Shown here: positions 39,555 to 53,098 of the stretch, one piece after another
Position numbering within the stretch: position 1 is the stretch's first letter
Layout: the number at the start of each line of letters is the position of its first letter
Source of the DNA: Paramecium octaurelia
Taxonomy: Eukaryota > Ciliophora > Oligohymenophorea > Peniculida > Parameciidae
Reading direction: 5' to 3'
Assembly (NCBI GenBank): GCA_905182995.1
Contig: CAJJDP010000134.1
Coordinates: forward strand, 253,133 to 317,132
Length of the DNA: 64,000 nucleotides
The notes under the pieces: model-generated
What the model was told of the DNA's origin: nothing
The model's input: the letters and a program-made list of their open reading frames with translations, nothing else
Database searches by the model: none
Translations under genes and position numbers: made by a program

Positions 39555-40842
39555 TCATAAATTATCAGCGAAATTCATTGGTAACTCTTCAACCTGAGTT
39601 GAATAGTACTATTCAATTTCATTTAGAATTCTGAAGTCTTCTTACCTTATCAAGGTAATGGCCACTCCCTTTCTTCCAAATTTACCCTTTCTTCCAATTC
39701 TGAAAATGTATAATTCCTTTGATATTGGTACATCATAATTGATAATCAAAGATACATATTCAATATCAAGACCTTTGATAATATATTCAAACAATACATC
39801 TTCCTAAAATATCAGTAGCAATCAATATTTTTTGAATTCCTTATTTAAAATCCTTAATAATCTCATCCCTTTATTGTTAACTCATGCCTTGATGTATTTG
39901 AACTACATTAAATTTACCTTCTAACATTTTATTTGCTAACCATTCACATTTTTATTTTGTTGAGCAATAGACAACTGATTAGGTAATAGCTGCTGTCTCA
40001 TATAAATCACATAAAGTCTCGAACTTCCATTCCTCTTTATCAACTTGAATAAAGAACTATTTAATTCCTTCTAATGTCAGTTCATTTTTATTGTCCATGA
40101 TCATGAGTGGATTGTTGAAGAATTTCTCAATCAAATCTAGTATATCTAAAGATAAAGTTGATGTGACTAAGACATTCTAAATTTTTGGTTGCAAATATTT
40201 ATAAATACAGTAAACCTATAATTTAGATTCATCAATCAACATTTCATCAGCTTAATCCAAAATTATCATTTTTAAATGGCCAAAACTTAATTCCATTCTC
40301 TAAATTAAATTAAAAACTCTATCAAGAGTACCTAAGACTATTTAAATTCCTTGTTAAAGTACACTGATATCATCCTATATAGAATTTCCTTCAGAAAATG
40401 CATGAACTATTGGTATTTCACAAAATGTCTTACTTGAAACATTAAGAAATTTGCCCAAAGTTTTTATTAAGTCTGCATTTTATTCTGTTTATTTCCTTGT
40501 TTTCTACAAAATCAACGCCTAGATTTTTCTATGAAGAATTATAAAAAACTTCTACTTTACAGATAAATCAACAACTGATAGTACTGATAAACTAATTGCT
40601 GTTGTTTTCCCTGTACTCCTATAATTCTAGATTAAAACATCTCGACCCTAAACCATTGGGACCAATGCTCTCTGTTGAACTTCTTATGGTAGTGTAAAAC
40701 CAAAAGCATCAATACCTTTGTTGATATTTATTGTACCTCTCAAAAGTTCTTTCCTTAGTTGCATAGATTCAAAGGTTGCATAAATAATTTGTTCTTCCTT
40801 AGTTTTCCATTCTACATTATCATTTAAATGTTACTTATCCAT
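39555..40842 (-). CDS. eIF4A-like DEAD-box protein with degenerate motifs
   Basis: Two exons, intron 39773-39797 (25 nt, 3' AAG), 420 aa, the length of eIF4A. The fold is recognisable end to end ([67 protein letters not shown]). But motif I is NYRSTGKT instead of AxxGxGKT, motif Ia (PTRELA) is lost, motif II is DQAD instead of DEAD, motif III is TST instead of SAT, and motif V is GRCLD. ATPase and helicase activity are therefore doubtful. Could be a regulatory paralogue or an early pseudogene; the frame is intact. Confidence 0.85.
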
Positions 40843-41379
40843 AATTAGATATTTAATAATTTATTATATTACAACCCAAATTATGAGGAATTTCTCTTTA
40901 TGATATTAAGAATAATTAACATATAAATAGTGAAAAGTTTATAATGATTCAATAAAAACAGTCATGTTTTATATTATATTAATTTTGTCAATCAAAACTT
41001 CCTACATTTTAATTTATAATTGCATACGCATATAATAAATTGTTAATCTGAGTTAGAATATAGAATCAAAAAGAAAGTGGAAAAAATTAAGGAATATATA
41101 TTAAGAAAGAGTCAACAAAATCTAAATTCAATCTCCATTCTATTCAATACTAAATGATACAACGATTTATTATTAACTACCATTCATAAATTACAATTTT
41201 GACGTAGATATGTATCAAAAAAATTTTGAGTTCTTTGATAATCTTAATCTTAAAAAGATCTACTTGCTATTTTTGGCTAAAATGTATCATAATTAGAATA
41301 TAAAGTTGAAGATTGAAATAGATATATTCCTTTTATAAAAAATCTAAAATTTGATTAATTTTATCATTCTATAAATAAA
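40843..41379. other. divergent intergenic region
   Basis: About 540 bp between the helicase-like gene (minus) and the PX gene (plus). AT-rich, no gene or motif seen. Confidence 0.45.
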
Positions 41380-42786
41380 ATGATGCGAAAAGACTAAGTA
41401 TAACGATATCTTATATAAGATCAATTAGAAATTAGACCAAACTAAGGAACAATTCAATCAATAAGAACAAGAAGAATAATAAGTCAGTACTAGTTCGATT
41501 ATTCCATACTAATAGTAAACTAGTGATGCACTCTTGCAAAAAAATGAAAATTAGATATCAATAGTCATTAATGTGAGCAGACCCATGGAAATTAAAAATT
41601 CGTAATTCAAAAGTTACAAGGTATACACTATTGAAGGATCAGATGCTTGGGGGAAGTTTAAAACTGAAAGAAGATTTAAAGAATTTTAGGCTTTAAGATT
41701 ATCTCTAAAGAAATTCTGGATTGGATTTTACATTCCACCTCTTTCAGAAAAAATAGTAAATCCAAATAAGGATCAATTAAAAGAGAGGCATAAAATATTA
41801 AATTATTTTGTAAAAAGAATTTCGTAATTAGAGTATTTATATTATTCTGTATAATTTGCAAAAATATTTTTAAGGCCAAATGAAACTGAAATATGCAAAG
41901 TATAAATTCATTTGCTTCATTAGGTTTTGGAAAGCTTAAAACCACCTGATATACTCTATTAAATTTACGTTGTAAAGTAGGTTTTCCAAATAAATTCAGA
42001 GTAATATGATGAACAGAAGCTGTAGATTTAATTAAAGAATGTTTAGACATTCTTGTATAACTCTAAATTTTTATTATTTAAATTATCTAGAAAAATTTAG
42101 GAAATGATTGACAATAGCAAAAAATAAAAAGAATAGATCAATTCTGTTATTGGTGCTGAATGTGAATAATCTGAAAAATTTGTAATGTAAGATAGCATAG
42201 AAAACTAAAATGGAAAGATGAAAAGCTCTGAAATCGGTGTAAAAATTAGATCAAATTTGGAGAATATGGTATTTTAAATTCATAATAATTTAGATTTAAA
42301 CTAGGGATATTTACATAGAAAAGATTCATGATTTAATAAAAACAGAATAAATGGATATAGATGCGTTTCTGGAAGGGTTTTAACGAAGATCAGAAATGGT
42401 TTCTTAACAAAAGTATGACAGAGCTAAATTGAATTAATGGGAATATGAAAAATATGAAATCGAGTATTTGAGTCCAAATGATAAATGCTAGTTGAAATAT
42501 ATCTAAGAAAATCTAAATTAGGTATATTTTTCATTATTAATATTTTCAGTGCAATAAGGAAATCAGTAAATTCAATCATTTCAATTTATTAATGATGAAT
42601 TTAGAGGTGACAAAAATATTTGAGAAATTTAAACATGATTAACATTAATTCTACTTGAAAATCATCAAAGATATATCTAATTTGGAGTTATAAAACTTAT
42701 CAATAATGCAACAAAATTGGAAAAGCATTGAAAACCTCGCATAATTAAAATTAGATAAAAAAATAAATTATTAGATGTCTTTATGA
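41380..42786 (+). CDS. PX-domain protein, sorting-nexin-like
   Basis: Four exons, introns 41398-41419, 42269-42293 and 42522-42549; 444 codons exactly. A Gln-rich start is followed by a PX domain (about residues 55-170): KSYKVYTIEGSDAWGKF, then ERRFKEFQALR with the phosphoinositide-binding Arg, and the PPL loop (FYIPPLSEK). The C-terminal 250 residues are helical and could form a BAR-type dimer as in SNX1/2/4-type nexins. Such proteins bind PI3P on endosomes and sort cargo. No signal peptide. Confidence 0.87.
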
Positions 42787-43097
42787 AGGCTAAATTTGAG
42801 TGAGTAATATAAATTTGTTCTTCATTAAATTAGATTAATTTATATATTTATATTCCAGATCAAAATAGTTTGTAGTTTTAATTTTCATTAAAATAAAATT
42901 TATATTTATTATAATAACTTAATTTTTATTTTAAAAATCTCACTATTCATTTATATCATGGCCATATTATAAGTATAAGTTCAATATCTCAACATATGAT
43001 TTTTTTTTAATTTAATAATCTACTGAAATACTAGAAATCAACTTATAAATTATTAGTTTATCATAAAATAATAAATTTTCATTAAAATTAATTAATA

Positions 43098-44801
43098 ATG
43101 TTTTCTCCACAAATAATGGAAAATTTAAATCATTACTAATGCTCTTAAAATCATAATAGACCAATTAAGTCAGCTTGTATTGAACCCAATTATCCTCAAA
43201 ATAAGAGATTTTTCTGTGAAGAATGCTTTAAGGCAATTACTATTGAAGTTCATCCTTTAAGCTACGTAAGGTAAAAATTTGAAGATGACCTGAAGACTTC
43301 CATCTAGTAATGTGAAATATCAATATCTCCTTTTTTAAATTTGCTCAAGTAATTCGAATAGAATATTTGCTCCTTAAAAGAATAAATACTATAGGAAATA
43401 AATAGTTTAATTAATATAACTTCAGAATCAATATAAAAAATTTAGGCATTGATAAAAAAATAATTCAGCTATAGCTTCATAGACGCTTTAGAGAAATTGT
43501 CAAAAAAGACCCCTATATATTACTAACCCTTATTGTTAATACCTAATATTAAGGCATTTAACAATGCTTGGATTAGCTAATTGGATGAAAGATTAGGTAG
43601 ATTCTTACAATTTGATTAAAGTAAGTAGGCTGTAGAGATTTTAAAAAATATCAAAAACTTTTAAACATTTCCAAATACATTTGTCTCTTAATAGTAAAGT
43701 ATTTTCATTCATTCACATAATGCTATTTAGGAAAACTAAAAGAGCATCAAGATTGATTAGAATTTATTTTCCATCAAGCATCCTTATTGTTATGCCATTG
43801 CTATAAACAAGGAAAAAAATGTCATCGTTAGTTCTTCTAATAAAAATTTAAGCATCTTTTAAATCAATCAAGGATCAATTAAGCTAGAACAGTTTTGTGA
43901 TAATAAGTATTCTAAGTATATAGTTACACTTATATTCTTGAAATCCGCGACTGCAAACAATACTTTCATCTCCGGTTCATAAGATTCAAATATAGTTATT
44001 TGGTTTTAAAATAGAACTCTTAATCAAAAATATTCTTGGGAACCAAAGTTTTTATTGCAAGGACATGCATCTTGTATTAACTGTACCATTGTTAATCCTT
44101 TTGATTCACTTATTATAAGTGGATCTGATGATACCAAAATCAAATTCTGATCTCCTGAATAGTCTTCTAACAAATGGTGTTGCTAGTAGACTGTTAGAGA
44201 GCATTCTAACAGTGTTTTTGGGTTATCCATCAATTCATAAGGGAACTAATTAATTTCATGTGGTAGAGATTTGCTAAATTTGGTAATGTAGAATTAAAAT
44301 ACTTAAAACTGGTAAATTAAATAAAAGATTTACACTTAGAATTATGGGTACAGGTTAAGCTTCATTAATGATAATATATTTACATTTCAACCACACTTAA
44401 AGAATAAAAGTGAAATAGAAATTTTTTAGATTGATCCAAACACAAAAAACTATATAAAATTAAGAAATTTGTAACTTTAAGGAACCAAAATGGCTTGTTA
44501 TTATTATTTTCCATAGGTTTACATCCCCCAATTAAGTATGCTGATTACTAAGAATGGACATTATGTGGACTTTATTAAGTTTTCATTTACTTAATAACAC
44601 TTGTTTTAGGATTGCAAATTAGAGGCTGCATTAGATTTTGGTGTCCTAAGTTATGGGGAGATCTTTGGAACAATAAGTGAAGATGGAGAATATTTAATTA
44701 CTTGGGATCTATTATCTTTATGTATTCAAATTAAGAATTCGATAGAAGCATAGCAATCTTATAATAATGCATTTCGAACATATTCTTATGTATCAATATG
44801 A
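43098..44801 (+). pseudogene. WD40 protein with an in-frame TGA at a WD tryptophan
   Basis: A 567-codon intron-free frame from ATG 43098 to TGA 44799-44801 is interrupted once, by TGA at 44148-44150. The interruption falls in SGSDDTKIKF-x-SPEQ, exactly where a WD40 repeat has its Trp, so TGG to TGA is the simplest reading. N-terminal finger-like cysteines (ACIEPNYPQNKRFFCEEC) relate it to the gene at 441-2024, but the later histidines are lost. Without readthrough the product is 350 aa and lacks the C-terminal repeats. Nonsense mutation, sequence error or readthrough are all possible. Confidence 0.7.
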
Positions 44802-44842
44802 TTTAATTTACTAAGTGTTTTGAATATTTAAATATTGTAAAC

Positions 44843-45241
44843 ATGGTATTATATAGTTACAATGTTCTGAATTAGGATAAGATAAATTCCCAATTTTTAA
44901 TTTATTTATGTATTTTTTTTCAAATATTTCCTACTGTTAAACAATTATATTTAATTCGCTCTAAAGCTGCATATATTAATGAAATTAAGACTTCGTCAAT
45001 TATTCTAGGTGATCAAAAATTAAGTATTATAGGAGAACAAAGAAAATTTCTCTTAAATTTCAAAGATACTACTTATACAAAATTATTTATCCTTATTTTC
45101 ATCCAAAATTATCTTATTATTGTATAATATTTCAAAATTTTTTAAACCTTAAGACATACCCCAAGCCAAGCATCCTCAATATAAGGTCTTCATTAGAATT
45201 TTATTGATTATATATTTTAAAGTTCCAAATATCTAAAATGA
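44843..45241 (+). CDS. possible 132-aa ORF
   Basis: TGA-terminated frame whose stop overlaps the ATG of the surface-antigen gene (ATGA). Mixed hydrophobic sequence (LIYLCIFFQIFPTVKQLYL), no domain. It may be chance, since the region is AT-rich and TGA is rare there. Confidence 0.25.
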
Positions 45242-48200
45242 TTTCTTATAAGGTAACATTGTTACTTTTCCTTTTTTGCATTTAGACGAAAGGGATTGAT
45301 TTATGTAATGAGAATGAAACATTTGAAAGTTGCATTTAGAGTGATTATGATAAATGCAAATGGGATGGGATAAGGAAACTTTGTGAAAGAACTTTTGATT
45401 TTTAATAAGGATGCAGTATAACTTTGAATAGGAAGGCTTGCATAAGACAGATTGGAAATGTCATAGGTTAACCCGCTAAATGTATAACAACTATTCTAAA
45501 TAAGGTCGCTTTTTTTTATCAGTATGTGAAGACATACCCAATTTAGAAACAGAGAAATGTGAAAACAATCTCTCAAAGTCTGGGTGCATCTCAATTACAA
45601 ATCCAGAGCATATTTGCTATTGGAAAGACGATAGTTGTCATGTATTGGCTCAAAATCAATGGAATAAAGTTCAAGAGGACTTTGATTAAGTTTAATATAG
45701 TGTTTCAGCTTGTTCCAAAATTGAGAACTATTTAATAATTCATAGTAATCTTTTATGGGATTTGATATCTTATACTCCAGATTTATTGGCAGAAGCAAAC
45801 AATTCATTCAAAAAGGAGATGGGCTTGGAAGTTACTGATGATATCATATTTGATGATCCAAACACTGTTTCTTTGCAAAATAACTATCAATTCTCAAATG
45901 GCTCATTCGCTTGGTATACAATTAGGGAGTCCAAGGAAATTACATTAACAAATTGTAAAAATTGAGTTCTAATAATTATAGTATAGAAGTCCTATAGGTA
46001 TAGGTATGGATGTGTAGCAATCGAGATAGAGAACGATAGCGATTACCTCAATCTCCTTACAATAACAGATGAGCAAAGAGGGGTTAATCACTTATATTGC
46101 AAATATTTAAGTAGGAATCCAAACATTGCAGATGACTATGTATTTTCTGATGGATTATGCAAGAAATTCAACAATCTTGATTTGAATAATATTTAAAAAA
46201 CAGTCGAATTGAATTTGAGTTGTAAATCACTGGACCACTAATAGTGTATTTATTTTGATTCTATTGCTCATGTATGTCGATTAAAGGGAATTGGATATGA
46301 ATACCCTTGTGTGGTTTAAGAAGATGATTATGTGGCTGATTGTGAAAATGCTTAGTGCACTGTTAAATAATGTTCAAAGTTAATATTTCATTATTTGGAT
46401 ATGGAAACAAACACATGTAGGGATACTTGTTCGTAATTCCCTCTAAGTAGTTAGAGTGCTTGTGAGGCAGTAAAAGGATGTAAGTTTTTAGGGACAAGTT
46501 ATAGGATTATGGAGAAGAGTTGTTCACCTTAGGATGGATGTGATCATTTAGGGATTGAAAAGATGTACTGTATATTTTTAAAAGATCAATGTGGATGGGA
46601 TGAATTGTACTAACGTTGTTATAGAATAAAGGATGAAGAGTTCAAATTGATGAAATGCAGTTAAGCCTTTAATGCCTAATCTTGTGTTCTCATCACTTTA
46701 AGTGATTAAATCTGCTTTTGGAATTCTTCTATACTCAAGTGTTAGAATGTATTAGAATAACCAATACTTATATATTAAGCAGCATTAATGGATATAGAAC
46801 GTGTTAGTCCTTTTCTTTTAACTTTAACTTAAGTAAGCAATGAAAACTTTTGCAAATATCAATAATCACTTCCAAGCGAATACATTCCTAGTGAAGGAAA
46901 ATGCTACCTAATTTAATCATAAATGAAATCAACAGATATTACTCATATGAACATGAATGCATGTCTTAAATATAATCCAGGATTAAGAAGGTGGGATTCC
47001 TTAACTCAACAATGCATAGATATTTTAGAAGTAGAAATAAAATAGCTGGATTGTGTTACTTAAGTGTTTATTACTGAAAAAGTATGTCAGAAATCTAAAG
47101 TGAGTTAATCTGGTTACCTTTGTATTTATGATCAATAAAGTAGTTCTTGTAAAGAATTAGAATATTCACAAATTCAATCTTTTGGATGTATTGGATATGG
47201 TTTTACAAAAGAGGTTTGTGTATCTTTAGACAGACCTGGAGTATATTGTAAATTTTAAGCAGGAATCTGTGAAGAAATTACTGAAACTGAAATTAATTCA
47301 GTTCGTTGTTCATCCTTATAAAATGTGACCTCACAAGTGTGTAAATTATACACCTAATCATAAACAGTTTGTCTGTATGATAAATCCATTAATTCCTGTT
47401 ACACTCCTAGTGTTTATTTCAAAATAACTTATTAATCTAATATGAATCGATATGGTTGCCAATTAGTATAGGATACCTTAACTTATTTCGACATAGTTAA
47501 AAATGAATGTATTTCATTTAGTGAAGATGAGGATATTTTGTTGTCTAACTTGGATTGCTCATCAAATTATGTTAATCAAAAGACATGTTTGTTAATTACT
47601 AAAAGCGGTTAGAATTGTCATTGGGATACAACTGAAAATAAGTGTAAAAATTATTCAGGTATTTTTTCTAATTGTGGAGATGAGGATAATTTTACAAGCA
47701 GGATTTGCTAGGCTCTTTCATCTGATGTGTTAAAATAGTTAGTAAATGATAATTATTGTACTTTTCTTGATAACAAATGCCAAACCAAATCTACTACTCT
47801 AACTGATTGTGGAGAATCTGAAAAAATGAATATTCTCAGATGTAGTGGCCTAACTGGGTTAAATCAAGCTGGGGAATACATTTAAATGTGTGCATTTATT
47901 GATCTCAAATGCACATCATTAATTGATGATTCTATGGATGCTTTTATAGTTTTGAATCGCATATCATGCTCTTAGGCAAATTTGAAAGCCTGTTCAAAGG
48001 TACAAACTAATGGAAAATATTGTTAAATCACTGACTATGTTTCAAGTAATAATTTCATCATCGATAAGAAATGTGTATAAATTGATAATGATAATTAATC
48101 ATGTTAAACTATCACTACTAATTTCTAGAAAGATTAAATAAATCCCAATCATTGCATTAGAGCAAATGACAGTTGTTACTATGATTAATCCACTGGATGT

Positions 48201-51200
48201 TAATCACCAAATAATGATGATTTGGAATGTGACACTCCAGGATTGTCATATTAAGGTTGTATTCTAAACACAAACAATCATAGATGTGCATTTAATAATT
48301 CGAAATGCCAATATTTTTCAACATATTCAACTATTTCCAATTGCAAATATCTAAATTAATTGGCTTGTTCCTATTATCAATATTAAGACTGTTATTGGAA
48401 TGGTTCAATGTGTGATATTTCATATGATTATGGTAGTGATTACTCATGTATTTTGAATGAGGATAATCTATTTATGGTTTCAAATGGTTCTGCCTGTATT
48501 TAAGAAGAAGAACAAAATTACTAATTGTACACATGTGATAGCAAAATAAATTAATTCGGTTGTGGATCGATACCGAATTAATATTGTGAGTTTATTTAAA
48601 ATTAATGTTAATTCTATTCAAGTACTTAATGCGAAGATTCAGGAGCATCATGTAACTTAAATAATTCATTAAATCTGAAATGCGTTCTCAAAGATGGTAA
48701 ATGTTTTCATTTTCCACACAATAATCACTAATGTGATTTCTTTGATAAAACTAACTATGAATTTTGTCTCCAATATTCTGATTGTGTTTATGTAGATTAG
48801 AAATGTGAATAAATTCATCAAATTAGACCTTACTGGTATTGTTTTTAATTAACCAAACTTGAATGTATTATTCAAAATAAACAATATTCATGTAAATGGG
48901 AAAATGAACAATGTATTGATTCTGATGATTCAACTTGTCCATCTCTTTAAGGATTTCGTTCATATTACACTTGCTCGTAATTTAACAACTGTTTATATGG
49001 ATACACTAAAAGTGGCTTAGGTTTTTGTTATTAGGATGTAAACTTTTAATCCTTAACTTGCGAACAGTTAGATGAAACTCTCTGTCTTGAAGATATGGCT
49101 CATATAAATTCTTCGCTTTTGTGTTATTGGGACTAATCGTGCAAAAACATAAATAACACAGAAGTTATCTAATGTGAAGACCTATAAAATTTTTAGTCAA
49201 GTTATCCAGCTTGTGCATCTTTGGATTAGGAACACTGCATGTATTCATTTATAGATAAGAAATGCAAGCTTACATAAGAGTATGGTCAAATAACAACTTG
49301 CTAAGGAACAACATCAAAATAATGCTCATAAATAAAAAATACTTGTTACTTTAATGGGTCTAAGTGCCAAACAAAAGGAGCACCATCATAATTAAATAAA
49401 TACGGATGTATTATTTAATCAGGAACTTGGAAATTTACCTATTTCACATGTTATAAATTAAATAATGAAATGCAATCAAGTTGCATTAATTTGTCAAAGG
49501 AGGCTTGTTTGGGTGATCTAACAAAAGAAATAAGTTGCTAATGGATAAAATAAAAATGCATCAATTTGTTTGAGGATTAAAATAAAAAACTATTGTCATG
49601 TCAAAATCTGAATCAAAGGGCTTGCTTAAATGTCAGTCTATCAAATATCTAATGCATTTGGAATGAAACCATTAAAAGTTGTGATTCCCTCACTATAACT
49701 AACAATGATTGTAGTCTCAATAATTTAGATCCCCTAATGTCTATTAGTGTATGCGCAAGTTCAACAACTAAAAACTGTGTGAGACATTATGATAAAACTA
49801 AATGTGCAGAAATTAATGTGAAATTGGATGGCTGCAATCTCTTTGGATTGAATAAATTAGCTTGTATATCGTTGACAAAAGCACCGTGCTCTTGGATTTA
49901 AGTTGGAGATGGAGGATATTGCAATGATGCTAACATATATACTGCTTTATGTGAGGACTTCTTAAATTAATCGGCGTGTCTAAAAATCCAAACATTAGGA
50001 TAAGTTTGCAAATGGGAAGAATCAACTTAACAATGCATCAATTACAATTTCACAACTTGTGAATCTGCCAACAATGAACACTCCATCATGGCTTGTAAAG
50101 GTGTAACTGAAGAAGCATGCGAATATGATCCTTTGAAAAAGTCATGCAATCAAATCTAGTTTATTCCAAATTTTTGTTCAAGTAATTTCAATTCTCAGGC
50201 TTGTATAATATCTACGGAAGTCTGCTTATGGTAATCAAATAGTTGTGACTACAGGTCAAATTTAAGTTGCCTAAATTACAATACTAAAATTAAGTGTCTA
50301 TAAAGCAATGAATAAAATTGTCAATGGATTAATAATAAATGTCAATATTTTTACCCTCTTGCTATTAAAGTTTATTGCTACAAATTACCAACAAATATTA
50401 ATAATTTTGCTTGCATGATCAATTCAATAGATCCCTGTTTTTTTGATTCTAATTTTATGTAATGCATTGCAGACCAAAGCAGTATTACAGCAAAATACAA
50501 TTGGTCAACAATAATTACTATTCTAGCACTTCAATAACCTGGTTAGTAATCTTCCATCTTAAATGGTAAATGTGAAGAACTATAAAATTCAAATTATTGT
50601 TTAAAATCACGTATTCCCAACACATCATGTATTTGGAATGGTTCTTGTTAAGAGGTCACAGAATTTGATAATTTATCTTGTTTAGACTCTCTTAACATCT
50701 GGGGATGTTTGAATATCACTAATGATAATTAGTATTGTTTCTGGAAAGGTTAAAAGTGTTTAAACTGGAATTCTTCTTTAGGTATTATGGAAAATGTTAA
50801 CAAAAATGTCTGCATTTAATATAGCATAAATAGTGTTTATGAATAGAATTCCTGTATTGAGAAATAAATTGAATCAATCTAATGCACATCTGATGGAATA
50901 AGTCAAAAAACATGCTTATCTATTCCAAATAAGTAATGCTAATGGATCACCTCTTGTATTGAGTTTACTTAAACAACTCAAACAAAATGTCAAGATTATA
51001 AAAATGTAACCTATTATGTTTGTTAAATGATTCCTGATTTGGCTTGCAGTTACGATTACCAAAAACATAATTGTATTGAAATATCAAAAGAAATTATTGG
51101 ATTTGGAGTCTCAAAATCAAGCTGTGTTTCAAATAAGAATATTGCTACATTTTGGAATAGTAAAGGTTGTTAAGAACTGTATAATTTTATTGATTGTGAT

Positions 51201-52709
51201 ACCTCATTGGTTGTCAATGAATTAGCATGTCGTAAATATGTAAAAAACACAGCATGCCTTTATGACTCAAATACTAATCGATGTAAGAGCAACTTCAATA
51301 AATAGTCATTGCAATGTAAGACCTTAGGTTTAAATCTATTGGGTTGCATTAAAGTCGAGCAAGAACCTTGTATTTTTAAGGATAACAAATGCTAGGTATT
51401 TACAGAAACATCATAAATTTGTATGTTTATTAATCTAGTTAACTTTAAAGCCTGTGCATCAGTTATCAATTAATAATGCTCCTATGACTCGATCAATTTC
51501 AAATGCTAATCTCCATTAATCAATGAGAATTATTGTAATGTTTCAGGAGTCAATAAAGATGCTTGTGAAGTTAATACAATTTGCATGTGGAATTAAGACG
51601 ACTTAGATTGTAAGTGCAAATCAGATTAGAAAGTTGAGACTTGCTAATACTCGAATATTACTTAATGCAGGTCTAATAGTAAATGTTATTTCGATCTTGA
51701 TATTTACAGGTGTATTAAGAAACAATGTTATCATCTGAAGGAACATGAATGTACTGCGATCATGGATAATAAAACTTGTTACTTAAGCAAAAATAATGGT
51801 TGTTAACCAGCAACTAAATGCGAGGATATTATTGATTCAAAACAATCTTGTTCAACTATATACATTGATTCGTAACCTTGTATTTAGGCAGGCGTTTCCT
51901 GTATTTCAATTAACAATTATATCAGTTATTGTCCATAATCAGATTGTTCAAATTCTAACTGTATTATTAAATATGGGGCATGTAAAATGAGAACATGTGA
52001 TGATTACACTGAGCAAGAATGTCAATCAATTTAAGGTTGCTATTTAGATTAGGAAAACACATGCCAATAATTACTTAGATGTAGCCAAATTACTTAAGAG
52101 ATATATGGAGATCAAGTCACTAATATTTGTAACAAATCATCAGTTAACGGTCTTATATGCAATTGGTAGAGATACTCTTTGTTAGATGATACTGTAGTAT
52201 GCACCAATCAGTATTGTGAGTAAATTATTATTATTAATTGTAGAATCTATGGGTCGTCAACTACACTTTGTTAAGGAAACGAAGTTAATGGTTATTCATG
52301 TGTGCTATTTAATTAACTAGTGTGCAAGTAATGCGAATATATTACAGAACCCTGCTTTTGTAATTAATAGAAAAATGTTTGCATCTATCAAAATGGAAAG
52401 TGCAATTCTGTTTTGTGTTCGAATTATTTAACTAAAGATACATGTTCGTAAGTCTCCGATCGTTGTTATTGGAGCACTTCAACTGAAGACAATAAACAAA
52501 TTGGTCTTTGCTTAAAGTCATGCGAAAAAATCATTGATGCTATTGAATGTAACAGTAGATTTAACGAATGTTATTTTGAAATTTCTAATGGATTATGTGT
52601 ATAAGGCTAAAAATAAATACCAAATTTGAGTTCTGAAATTGTAATAGAGGAATTTTATGCCATTATCATACAAGGGTATATTTTTGTATTTTTTATTGTT
52701 TTTACCTGA
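45238..52709 (+). CDS. giant cysteine-rich surface-antigen-like protein, 2473 aa
   Basis: Three exons, introns 45482-45504 (23 nt, AAG end) and 45955-45981 (27 nt, contains TGA), give 2474 codons exactly. A signal peptide (VTLLLFLFCIQTKG) is followed by well over a hundred cysteines in a regular pattern, repeatedly CxWxxxxCx (CYWKDDSC, CHWDTTENKC, CYWNGSMC, CKWENEQC, CIWNGSC). This is the pattern of Paramecium surface antigen domains. The C-terminus is a short hydrophobic tail (FYAIIIQGYIFVFFIVFT) as expected for a GPI signal or anchor. Expected at the cell and cilia surface. Not one of the tandem-repeat antigens, since the modules are diverged. Such genes are often subtelomeric, which fits the nearby telomere. 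Confidence 0.88.
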
Positions 52710-52870
52710 AATTGATATTAATATTATGTGTGTTGTTATTTTTAATGGTGAATTATTAATTAATTCTTTACTTTGAATATAAGATTGAGACTGATGTTTG
52801 TAAATATTATTTATGATATACTGTTATTTTTAATCTTCATTACACATAATTTAACTTATAAAGATTGATA

Positions 52871-53098
52871 ATGAAAACTCAGGTAAAACTCATTATTAAA
52901 TCTATTATTCCAATTTAAATAATCTCTCTATTCATATTCTCAATGAAAGGGTCGGGGAATTTTATATTTTGGCTAGTTGTGAATTTAAATTTATTATGTT
53001 TCGTTAAAAACTAATTGAAGTTTCAAAAAAGAAAATTTAACATTTTAATTTATGCTTAAAATGACCTGGCTTTATATGGTAAGATCTAACAGATTTGA
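52871..53098 (+). CDS. possible 75-aa hydrophobic ORF
   Basis: ATG to TGA with a membrane-like core (IIPIQIISLFIFSM; FIFWLVVNLNLLCFV) and a basic end. Base composition is less AT-rich than the flanks. It could be a small protein or a leftover of a membrane protein C-terminus. Otherwise 52710-53318 shows nothing. Confidence 0.33.

Noticed and set aside
41676..42050. Minus-strand ORF of 124 aa
   Set aside because: Antisense of the PX domain exon, which has clear motifs and introns.
45238..45530. A one-base T-run frameshift in the surface-antigen gene
   Set aside because: A 23-nt intron at 45482-45504 (AAG end) restores the frame and the whole gene becomes an exact multiple of three.
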